Below, piece by piece: positions 7,295-13,745 of a DNA stretch of 13,941 nt; within the stretch, counting starts at the first letter, position 1; each line of letters opens with the position of its first letter. This DNA is from Methanolobus sp. UBA474 (GTDB taxonomy: Archaea; Halobacteriota; Methanosarcinia; Methanosarcinales; Methanosarcinaceae). A model generated the notes under the pieces. That model searched no databases. It was given only the letters and a program-made list of their open reading frames with translations, and was not told the DNA's origin. A program made the position numbers and the translations under genes. The stretch spans positions 1 through 13,941 of the forward strand of contig DANZ01000063.1 of assembly GCA_002501695.1 (NCBI GenBank), given 5' to 3'.

Positions 7295-7729
7295 TCAGGA
7301 AACCCTCTTGAAGCCTTCATGCACAATTTCCAGGGTCTCAACAGCAACTTCATTACCCTTGGCACTGAAGTCCACAGGATCATATTTGCTTGGCCATGCT
7401 CTTACAATATCCCAGCGGGCCTTATCGCTTCCAGCCTCGTCGATAAGTACAATGGACATATTTTTCCTCGCCTCCTGCGCACCTGCATCTATGACCTGCT
7501 GCCTCCAGTTATAAAGGTCCATGGAATCTGTGATTCCCCATTTAAGGGTGATGTTCCCATATTTGGTTATACCGGAGAGCTTACGGAATACAGGTATTTC
7601 ATCCCCTTCTCTATATTCAACTGGGTCGGTGGTGGTATCTGCAAAAGTGCACTCGCTAAAACCCGCCTGGCTTATTCCATCGATCTCAACCCTGAACCTG
7701 AACTGTCTGTACGGATCCTGTCTTACCAA
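7295..7729 (-). CDS. Main tail tube protein (T4 gp19-like, Afp1-like) with TTG start
   Basis: 144 residues. It opens VRQDPYRQFRFRVEIDGI (first residue Met by initiation), the standard N-terminus of eCIS tube proteins, then KYGNITLKWGITDSMDLYNW around residues 63-82 and VAVETLEIVHEGF at the end. Hexameric rings stack to form the rigid inner tube. I place the start at the TTG at 7729: GGAGG (7742-7738) lies 8 bases upstream, and the product then matches family N-termini. A longer version from the TTG at 7744 would translate the Shine-Dalgarno site itself. It follows the sheath stop, matching the sheath-tube pairing needed for equal amounts of the two proteins. Confidence 0.92.
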   Translation of the reverse strand: MVRQDPYRQFRFRVEIDGISQAGFSECTFADTTTDPVEYREGDEIPVFRKLSGITKYGNITLKWGITDSMDLYNWRQQVIDAGAQEARKNMSIVLIDEAGSDKARWDIVRAWPSKYDPVDFSAKGNEVAVETLEIVHEGFKRVS

Positions 7730-7737
7730 TATTAATT

Positions 7738-7742
7738 CCTCC
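7738..7742 (-). promoter_or_regulatory. Ribosome binding site of the main tube gene
   Basis: GGAGG lies 8 bases before the TTG at 7729. It decides between two in-frame TTG codons, because the upstream TTG (7744) overlaps this site. Confidence 0.7.
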
Positions 7743-7778
7743 AATGATTATTCTTTCTTTCAGGAATGCAATTGTTTT

Positions 7779-9410
7779 TCATTCCGCAGCCTCACTACCG
7801 CCTGCCCACTGGGCTATACGGAATATCACGAATTCTGCAGGTTTTACAGGAGCTATGCCAATCACACAGATCAACCTGCCATTATCAATATCATCCTGGG
7901 TCATAGTTGTCCTGTCGCATTTTACAAAGAATGCTTCTTCGGGTTTCATACCCATCAGAGCTCCGTCCTTCCATACCGTAGTAAGGAACTGGGTGATCGT
8001 TGCCCTGACCCTTGCCCAGAGCCTTTCGTTATTTGGCTCAAAAACTACCCACTGAGTACCCTTTTCAATAGACTCTTCAATGTAGATGAAAAGACGGCGG
8101 ACATTGATATATTTCCAGAGTGGATCTAGAACGATATTTCTTGCACCCCATACGAGTATTCCCCGATCCGTGAAGTTTCGGATCACATTGATCCCCCTGG
8201 GATTCAGAATGCCCTGCTCTTCCTTGCCGAGGCTGAATTCAAGTCCTACTGCCCCTCTTACTACCTCATTTGCAGGAGCCTTATGCACTCCGCGCTCGGT
8301 ATCGCTGCGTGCATAGATTCCGGCAATATGCCCGCCAGGCGGGATCTGCTTCATTTGCCGGCTCAGAGGATCATACACCTTTAACCATGGATAGTAGATA
8401 GCTCCATACTTGGATTGTCTGCCGGCGGTACTTGTAATTGACAGACTTGAAATGTTTGGTTTGTCTTTCCCCACTTCAAGGATAGCAAACCTGTCTTTGA
8501 GGGTTTCGCACTGGGTAAGAAGATCGCTTATGAAGGTCTGCATTTCCGTTCCCGAAGGAAGTTGATGCAGATCCGGAGCACAGAGGATCGATATTTCATC
8601 AATATCGCCCAAAGCAGTAAGCCCGTCTTTTGTCCCCGGCACTGCTGCAGGATCGCCAAGGAAGTCACGTCTGCTAAACGGCACTGATGATGTGGTTTCT
8701 TCCGTATCAAGGCCATTTGACAGAGCCTCGAAAAAAAGATTGTTATTCGTGTTTGAAGGCCGGCCTGAACCGTCCAGGACCACAAGATATGAAAGACTGT
8801 TCAGTGGGTCTCCTAACTTTTTGCGGAAAAAATCCGGTGATGTTACATCTTCGGAAAGGTTGTCAAAAGTCTCAATATGATCCGCTCTTTCAAGCATTTC
8901 CCTTAATTTCCGATCTTTCTCTGTATCAGGAACGTTAAAGTTTGCCGGAAAACTTACTCCTTTCCAGTATGCTATTGTTAGCTTAAAGGATCGCTTTCCA
9001 GCAGGCTCATCATTTTCAGGGTCCATTGAAGAGTTTTCAACCCTTACAGCAACCCTGTTACCCCATGTCCCTTCTCCTGCAGCCAGGAAGACCACTTCGT
9101 CCTTGGTCAAAGCAGCAGTCTTTGCTCCTCCAGTGTCTTCATCACCCCTTCGGACAACTCGTGCAATATAGCAGCGTTTACCACCATTGATGAAAAACCC
9201 TTCCACCGCATATGGAAGGTAAGAATCTTCGGTATAACCGCCGTAAACCCGCATGAACTGAGCCCAGCTTGTAACCAGTTTAGGCGGGATCGTGGGACCG
9301 CGCTCGGTCAGGCCGAGGAAACCAACTGTACTTGTGCTCACACCCTCGATCGGCCTGGCACCGATTTCAAATTCTTCTATGTAGATTCCTGGTGTTAAAT
9401 ACTCTGGAAT
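7779..9410 (-). CDS. Contractile tail sheath protein with apparent ATT start
   Basis: 543 residues from the ATT at 9410. The N-terminus reads (M)PEYLTPGIYIEEFEIGARPI, then EGVSTSTVGFLGLTERGP, the standard start of phage and eCIS sheath proteins. The conserved C-terminal region includes PPGGHIAGIYARSDTERGVH around residues 357-376, YINVRRLFIYIEESI around 434-448, WKDGALMG around 480-487 and the C-terminal strand region APVKPAEFVIFRIAQW. The sheath polymer contracts to drive the tube forward, and its terminal strands interlock neighbouring subunits. The first ATG/GTG/TTG-type codon is the GTG at 9341 (codon 24), which would delete the conserved N-terminal strand. The frame is closed by TAA at 9434-9432. 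GGAGG lies 8 bases before ATT 9410 and 5 before ATC 9413. The length is normal for an eCIS sheath; only one sheath gene is seen here. Confidence 0.93.
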   Translation of the reverse strand: MPEYLTPGIYIEEFEIGARPIEGVSTSTVGFLGLTERGPTIPPKLVTSWAQFMRVYGGYTEDSYLPYAVEGFFINGGKRCYIARVVRRGDEDTGGAKTAALTKDEVVFLAAGEGTWGNRVAVRVENSSMDPENDEPAGKRSFKLTIAYWKGVSFPANFNVPDTEKDRKLREMLERADHIETFDNLSEDVTSPDFFRKKLGDPLNSLSYLVVLDGSGRPSNTNNNLFFEALSNGLDTEETTSSVPFSRRDFLGDPAAVPGTKDGLTALGDIDEISILCAPDLHQLPSGTEMQTFISDLLTQCETLKDRFAILEVGKDKPNISSLSITSTAGRQSKYGAIYYPWLKVYDPLSRQMKQIPPGGHIAGIYARSDTERGVHKAPANEVVRGAVGLEFSLGKEEQGILNPRGINVIRNFTDRGILVWGARNIVLDPLWKYINVRRLFIYIEESIEKGTQWVVFEPNNERLWARVRATITQFLTTVWKDGALMGMKPEEAFFVKCDRTTMTQDDIDNGRLICVIGIAPVKPAEFVIFRIAQWAGGSEAAE

Positions 9411-9416
9411 GATGTT

Positions 9417-9425
9417 CTCCTCCTT
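9417..9425 (-). promoter_or_regulatory. Ribosome binding site of the sheath gene
   Basis: AAGGAGGAG is a strong Shine-Dalgarno match. The GGAGG core (9423-9419) is spaced 8 bases from the ATT at 9410, the same spacing as for the tube gene, which supports ATT as the start instead of the distant GTG at 9341. Confidence 0.7.
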
Positions 9426-9508
9426 ATCTAGTTATAATGTCATTGAATATCTTTCTCTGAACCTGTCATTTATCAAAATGTTAAGAATGAAAGCAGAAAA
9501 ACGATGAA

Positions 9509-9517
9509 TTATATATT
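9509..9517 (-). promoter_or_regulatory. Candidate internal promoter (TATA element) before the sheath gene
   Basis: The 146 bases between the Ig-like gene and the sheath gene (9411-9556) are the longest gap inside the cluster. On the minus strand they contain AATATATAA, about 100 bases upstream of the sheath start. A transcript start about 25 bases downstream would leave a leader of roughly 75 bases. It would allow extra expression of sheath and tube, which are needed in many copies. The AT-rich context makes chance occurrence possible. Confidence 0.35.
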
Positions 9518-9556
9518 CTATATTCGTACCTTCAAATGTCTGAATCACATATTTCT

Positions 9557-10153
9557 TCAGGGAAGAGAGATCATCCCCGCTGAAACAATTTGGAACTCCT
9601 TTGCAGCAACGTTAATTGTTCTGGTATTCCCGTTTTTTTTACTCTCAATGCTTACCTCCCCTTCACTTTCAATACCGCTCAGATAAAATACAAAACTTCC
9701 ATTCTCATCGCTTACAGTTTCCATATCTCTGCCTATTACCCTTAACCGCGCACCTTTTACTGGTGCACTTGCTGCATCTCTGACACAACCCCTTATAAGT
9801 GTCGCATTTTGAGAAAATGGATAAACAGGTCTCGGTATGAGAACGATCTCACTTACCGGACCCTTCAGATCGGGAACAGATGAAATATTAACAGTCAATT
9901 CCTGTGGGAAATACAGATCAGAGTTAATGCTCACAGTATGATTTCCAGCTTTAAGATATGTGAAGAGATAATAGCCGCCGGGGTTTTTTATGGCTTTTTT
10001 GTCTATTTCCTTTATCTCTACCCGAATGCCGCCAATTTGTTCTTTTTTTGTAAAATCATCGATCAGTTTAACTGCAAAAGAAAGCCTGGTTGTTAATACG
10101 TTATCCAGATATGCAACATACTGACCGTTCTCATAAGGTATGGAAAAAGCCAT
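9557..10153 (-). CDS. Two-module Ig-like protein with carboxypeptidase regulatory-like domain
   Basis: 198 residues, apparently two beta-sandwich modules. Residues about 20-110 (FAVKLIDDFTKKEQIGGIRV, then NPGGYYLFTYLKAGNHTVSI) resemble the Ig-like modules seen in proteins of some eCIS clusters. Residues about 115-195 look like a carboxypeptidase regulatory-like domain: IRGCVRDAASAPVKGARLRV, then TVSDENGSFVFYLSG. No signal peptide or membrane segment is visible, consistent with a particle component that is released by lysis and not secreted. It lies 4 bases after the DUF4255 gene, GAGG being 9 bases before the ATG. The function is unknown; a surface decoration or cap-associated role is inference from its neighbour. 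Confidence 0.7.
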   Translation of the reverse strand: MAFSIPYENGQYVAYLDNVLTTRLSFAVKLIDDFTKKEQIGGIRVEIKEIDKKAIKNPGGYYLFTYLKAGNHTVSINSDLYFPQELTVNISSVPDLKGPVSEIVLIPRPVYPFSQNATLIRGCVRDAASAPVKGARLRVIGRDMETVSDENGSFVFYLSGIESEGEVSIESKKNGNTRTINVAAKEFQIVSAGMISLP

Positions 10154-10157
10154 GTCA

Positions 10158-10760
10158 TCATTCCTCTTTCTTTACCATCTTTTGCATGTAGTTCATTTCT
10201 TTGGATACAACTCTCTGAACGCTCATTTCCCGGACTGAATTGATCACGACCGGAGTTACCACGTAGCAAACAGAAGACTTGAGGGATCTGCCCTGAAAGG
10301 TGGTCCAGATCTTCGTAAGGTCGTCCAGATTGAGGGACGTTAGCGTTATGTGCAATTCATCTCTTTTGTCAAGGTTTCCCTTCAAAAGCGATCCGCTAAG
10401 AATATAATTATCGTGCAGGATCTGCAGAGCTCTTCCCAACACTCTATGCTCTTCCAGTGTTTTTTCAGTTTTATCCTGTTCCCCGGAAGATACATGAGAG
10501 GTAAGCATATAATACAATTCAAGAATCTGAGGCGGGAACGTAACCTTTGTTGGATCTGTCACCTGCAACTCATGGTTCTTTAAATGAGCATTTTCAAGTA
10601 TCTGATATAGGAACAGTGACAGGCGAACATTATCCTTGGCATCGATCTCTCCAGGAGAAGCCAGTATTATCGAATCCATTGGGATCAGGTCTTGCATGTT
10701 ATCCCTTAGCAATCCTATCAACGTTTCTCCGACATCGGCTATCGCTCTGTAATCAGACAT
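10158..10760 (-). CDS. DUF4255 (Pvc16 N-domain) tail terminator/cap protein, Afp16-like
   Basis: 200 residues. It shows the DUF4255 pattern: IADVGETLIGLLRDNM at the N-terminus, IILASPGEIDAKDNVRLSLF around residues 31-50, FLYQILENAHLKNHEL, then PPQILELYYMLTSHV around 76-90 and EEHRVLGRALQILHDN around 103-118. Afp16 forms the cap that ends tube and sheath growth and sets particle length. The ATG overlaps the ATPase gene by 8 bases (ATGTCTGA), indicating translational coupling. The length is about that of the N-domain plus a short tail, without the longer C-terminal extensions seen in some homologues. Confidence 0.9.
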   Translation of the reverse strand: MSDYRAIADVGETLIGLLRDNMQDLIPMDSIILASPGEIDAKDNVRLSLFLYQILENAHLKNHELQVTDPTKVTFPPQILELYYMLTSHVSSGEQDKTEKTLEEHRVLGRALQILHDNYILSGSLLKGNLDKRDELHITLTSLNLDDLTKIWTTFQGRSLKSSVCYVVTPVVINSVREMSVQRVVSKEMNYMQKMVKKEE

Positions 10761-12969
10761 GATCCTTTTCTCCTGACGGCTTGATCCACCTGGAATACTC
10801 TCCGAAATCAGCTTCAGTAAAAAGCTTCCCTATCTTTTGCAGTTCTCTTTTTGTAGCTTTGATCAGATGTTCCATTCCCACATTATCTGCATCCTCTGCA
10901 GCCAGAAAAGAAGCTGCAAGAGCTATATTTTTAATGTTCCCTCCAGTGAACCTGAACTTTGATAGGAAAGCAAAGTCCACATCATCTCCAAGAGGAGTTT
11001 CAGCCGGAAATGTGGCCAGCCAGATCATTTCCCTGGATATATCATCGGGAAGCGGGAATTCTATCGTGAAATGTAGCCTGCGCAGGAATGCGTCATCTAT
11101 ATTTTTTCGGAAATTACTTGCAAGGATCACTGTTCCTGTATGTTCCTCCATTTTCTGGAGCAGATAGGCGATCTCAATGTTTGCATAGCGGTCATGAGCA
11201 TCCTTTATTTCGGACCTCTTGCCAAAAAGTGCATCCGCTTCATCAAAAAAGAGGATTGCATTGCTTGTTTTTGCTTCATCGAACATCTTCTCAAGGTTTT
11301 TCTCGGTTTCCCCAATATATTTACTGACCATATCTGACAGATTGATCTTATAAAGGTCCAGATCCACCTCGTTTGCAACGATCTCCGCAGCCATAGTCTT
11401 CCCGGTCCCGGATGGCCCGGAAAAAAGAATATTCAGTCCCTTTCCGAGAGATAGTTTCTTTTCGAAGCCCCAGTCGCAGTATACTTTCCCCCTGTATCTT
11501 ATAAAGCCACAGACTTCTTTTAACTGCTCTTTTGTATCTTTTGGAAGGATAATATCTTCCCATGTATAATGTGGATCGATCTTTATGGCAAGGGAACTTA
11601 TTTTTTGATTGGCCTGGCTCCTGCAACCTTCGTAAAGGTCTTCCATCGATAAGACAGGGCTGGAAGGGTCCTCCAATCTAGCTAAAGTATGTGCTGTGCA
11701 GGCTGCATCCTTTATTCGGCCGCCCGTTAACTGGAACTTGCTTGCAAGAGCACTCAGATCCACATCCTCGCACACATCGTAATCTTGCAGGCCGGACTTC
11801 CATAACCTTTTACGGAGAGGATATGACGGCAAAGGAAAAGAAAAGTGTATAAACCCCGTATTCATAAGTTCCTCCTTCAATCCTTCATTGCGCTGCAGTG
11901 GTTCCATTGCAGCTAAGAATATCCAGTTAGGGAATTCCTTTAAAGCCTGGATCAGAGATCTTATCTGAATTCCGGAACCCTTGAAGGTCAAAGACCCTTG
12001 ATCCTCGAACAGTGCACCGAAATTTTCAAAATACAATGCAGAATCCTGCAGGAATGCTTCTCTACATATGAGGTCTGCTGTTTTGGAAAGATCATCTTTG
12101 AACATGACCTTTGTATCAATTACAAGCATATCCTTCCCTGCCACCCTGCAGGCAGCTTTTGCGGCACTCATTTTTCCGCTGCCGTCCGCTCCTGAGAATA
12201 AAAATTTCAATGGATATATGTTCTGAATATGCCAATTAATCATGCCCTTCAGTTTGCTTTTGAACTCCCCTGGAAGTACCAGGTCATCAAAAGAAATTCC
12301 CGGCCTTACTAAAAGTGTGAAATCCCTAATTTTTCTGTCAGGTGTGTCAAACCCCAGTAAAAAGCCTATTATTCTCTCATCAACTTTGATGAAGCTGGAT
12401 ATAAGAGGTAACTGATCATTCTGTCCATCTCCTGTGAGATGGATAAGATTGTTTGTAAGTAAGGATGAATCATGAGAAAAATATGATCTGGACATTAATT
12501 TTGCTTTGACCGTCGGACATAGCAGATTCATGGCCAGATCGACCCTGGGACGTTTTAATGTCACGTCATTTTGAAGGTAGGCATATATCCTTTCATATTT
12601 CAGATCCAGTTCCGGGGCAAGCCCGATCAAAATAACGTCTATCTCAAATGGGTCCAGGCCAAACAGTTCAGCAAGCGTGTGCAGTCGTAGTTTTCGACCT
12701 TTCTTCAGGCTTTCGGCCATTTTATAATTCTGATTTTTGCGCATTGCTTCAATGTCTTTTCTTTTCTCTTCCGGCAACGCTTTAAAAGTACTAAGAAAAC
12801 CAGATGATCTCTGAAGATTTTCTATTTCGGCTTCTGAGATGTAGAGACCCATAAATTCAACAGGTTCTGAATTATCGTCCCGTACTGTTTCAAGATAGGT
12901 CCTAATAAGCAGGTCGATCCTTGAAAACTCATACAGGAGATGTTGGAGATTATTGGCACAAACTGTCAT
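10753..12969 (-). CDS. Two-domain AAA+ ATPase (Afp15-like)
   Basis: 738 residues. The N-terminal helical region (about 1-210) is followed by two AAA+ domains. The first is degenerate: Walker A GADGSGKM at 260-267 lacks the usual Thr/Ser after Lys266, and the Walker B region reads ALYFEN (311-316) in place of a DE pair. The second looks active: Walker A GPSGTGKT at 518-525, Walker B AILFFDEADALFG with Asp576-Glu577, sensor 1 Asn619, arginine-finger candidates Arg630-Arg631 (DDAFLRRLHFTIEFPLPD) and sensor 2 region GGNIK at 676-680. Such ATPases are conserved in eCIS clusters and are thought to act in particle assembly or cargo loading; the exact job is not settled. The gene starts 12 bases after the small zinc-type gene, with only a weak GAG upstream. 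Confidence 0.92.
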   Translation of the reverse strand: MTVCANNLQHLLYEFSRIDLLIRTYLETVRDDNSEPVEFMGLYISEAEIENLQRSSGFLSTFKALPEEKRKDIEAMRKNQNYKMAESLKKGRKLRLHTLAELFGLDPFEIDVILIGLAPELDLKYERIYAYLQNDVTLKRPRVDLAMNLLCPTVKAKLMSRSYFSHDSSLLTNNLIHLTGDGQNDQLPLISSFIKVDERIIGFLLGFDTPDRKIRDFTLLVRPGISFDDLVLPGEFKSKLKGMINWHIQNIYPLKFLFSGADGSGKMSAAKAACRVAGKDMLVIDTKVMFKDDLSKTADLICREAFLQDSALYFENFGALFEDQGSLTFKGSGIQIRSLIQALKEFPNWIFLAAMEPLQRNEGLKEELMNTGFIHFSFPLPSYPLRKRLWKSGLQDYDVCEDVDLSALASKFQLTGGRIKDAACTAHTLARLEDPSSPVLSMEDLYEGCRSQANQKISSLAIKIDPHYTWEDIILPKDTKEQLKEVCGFIRYRGKVYCDWGFEKKLSLGKGLNILFSGPSGTGKTMAAEIVANEVDLDLYKINLSDMVSKYIGETEKNLEKMFDEAKTSNAILFFDEADALFGKRSEIKDAHDRYANIEIAYLLQKMEEHTGTVILASNFRKNIDDAFLRRLHFTIEFPLPDDISREMIWLATFPAETPLGDDVDFAFLSKFRFTGGNIKNIALAASFLAAEDADNVGMEHLIKATKRELQKIGKLFTEADFGEYSRWIKPSGEKDHV

Positions 12970-12981
12970 GGAACTGTAGCT

Positions 12982-13317
12982 CTATCCGGTTCTCACGGTA
13001 TTTATGTTCTGAACTTCATGATAAGCCTTCATCAATATCTCTACATCCTGCAGTCTTCCCTGTGATTTTAGCCTATCTACTTCAAGCAAGAACAATGCAA
13101 TATATTCAGCAGGCATATTCTTCTCCGCAAACTTTGTTGCCAGCATTTTAAGCTCTTTCCGGGGAGAATATTTCTTTTGTCCTTCGCCATCTACAAAATT
13201 GAATATAAGCCCGCAGTTTTTATGGCCAACGGTCCTTGTAGATGGATTTAAGGATGTTTTTATGTAATCATTAAACAGAGAACCCTCTATGAACTTTCCA
13301 CACTCGCATAGGATCAT
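12982..13317 (-). CDS. Small putative zinc-binding protein, first gene of the eCIS cluster
   Basis: 111 residues. I do not recognise the family. The N-terminus carries Cys4-x-Cys6 and His32-x2-Cys35, a plausible single zinc site, followed by a short hydrophobic strand (GLIFNFVD) and a helical C-terminal half (residues about 55-105) with alternating charges. There is no signal peptide or membrane segment. AGGTGG lies 4 bases before the ATG. As first gene of the operon it could be regulatory or an assembly factor, but the sequence does not decide between these. Confidence 0.65.
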   Translation of the reverse strand: MILCECGKFIEGSLFNDYIKTSLNPSTRTVGHKNCGLIFNFVDGEGQKKYSPRKELKMLATKFAEKNMPAEYIALFLLEVDRLKSQGRLQDVEILMKAYHEVQNINTVRTG

Positions 13318-13444
13318 CTAACCACCTATAATTCCAATAAATGTAAAGTTACCACTTATTAGAAGAAGTTGTCATCGCCCAATCGCTCGACCCTTGTGTA
13401 AACTACCCAATCCCACTATGATTATTGATATTTAGTGCACATAC

Positions 13445-13452
13445 CATATAAA
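13445..13452 (-). promoter_or_regulatory. Candidate promoter (TATA element) of the eCIS operon
   Basis: On the minus strand TTTATATG, preceded by an A-rich stretch that could serve as BRE, lies about 130 bases before the first gene. A start 25 bases downstream would give a leader of about 105 bases, a length common in methanogens. An alternative TATATAAA on the same strand lies at 13487-13494. Confidence 0.4.
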
Positions 13453-13476
13453 TATTTTCATTTGAATTTATTTTTA

Positions 13477-13513
13477 TTTAAGCACATTTATATATCAATT
13501 CTTATTGCTTAAA
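13477..13513. repeat. 8-bp inverted repeat flanking a TATA-like core
   Basis: TTTAAGCA (13477-13484) and TGCTTAAA (13506-13513) are perfect inverted copies separated by 21 bases that include TTTATATA (13487-13494). The two arms could be half-sites for a dimeric regulator or two dimers. AT-rich sequence raises the chance of coincidence. Confidence 0.4.
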
Positions 13514-13700
13514 CGTGACTTTATTAATATAAAGACAACTGTTCCTCAAGCAGGTAACAAGAGACCGTTTAAATACCGCATCAATGGCTGGCTCTGATTT
13601 ATAGAGATACTACTATTTCAGATCCACACAACCTTCATGATCTGCTGCTTAGGATTTTTGCTTTACTTATAAGGGAATGCAAATTGTTCTGGCCGACAAC

Positions 13701-13707
13701 TATATAA
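13701..13707 (+). promoter_or_regulatory. TATA element of the MarR-type gene
   Basis: TATATAA lies 38 bases before the ATG at 13746. Transcription would start near 13727-13730, leaving a leader of under 20 bases that includes the weak Shine-Dalgarno GGA. Confidence 0.55.
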
Positions 13708-13726
13708 TTAGTTAAAGCCTAACTAA
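13708..13726. promoter_or_regulatory. Candidate operator: perfect 7+7 palindrome at the MarR promoter
   Basis: TTAGTTA-AAGCC-TAACTAA is a perfect inverted repeat with a 5-base centre. It directly adjoins the TATA element and covers the region up to the expected transcript start. This is the usual place and form of a MarR autorepression site. Binding is inferred. Confidence 0.55.
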
Positions 13727-13745
13727 CATTCCGGACGGAAGCAAG

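Larger units (their letters stand above)
13318..13745. other. Divergent intergenic region between eCIS operon and MarR-type gene
   Basis: 428 bases without a convincing gene; it is AT-rich in the middle. It holds candidate TATA elements for both strands, an 8-bp inverted repeat around an AT-rich core and a palindrome at the MarR promoter. No tRNA or other known RNA is recognisable. A TTTAAATA at 13568-13575 matches the archaeal TATA core but precedes no reading frame. Confidence 0.6.

Noticed and set aside
7730..7744. Longer main tube protein from the TTG at 7744
   Set aside because: It would translate the GGAGG ribosome binding site; the TTG at 7729 gives the usual family N-terminus.
7779..9341. 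Sheath gene starting at the GTG at 9341
   Set aside because: It would drop 23 residues that match the conserved sheath N-terminus, and no Shine-Dalgarno site precedes it at proper spacing.
11348..11626. 92-residue frame within the ATPase gene on the same strand
   Set aside because: It lies in another frame over the second AAA+ domain's Walker A region; it is a shadow of the real gene.
13412..13442. CACTA/TAGTG inverted repeat in the expected operon leader
   Set aside because: Five-base arms with a long AT-rich spacer are expected by chance.
13568..13575. TTTAAATA as promoter of a small RNA
   Set aside because: It matches the TATA core, but nothing downstream shows a gene or RNA structure; too weak to list as a promoter.
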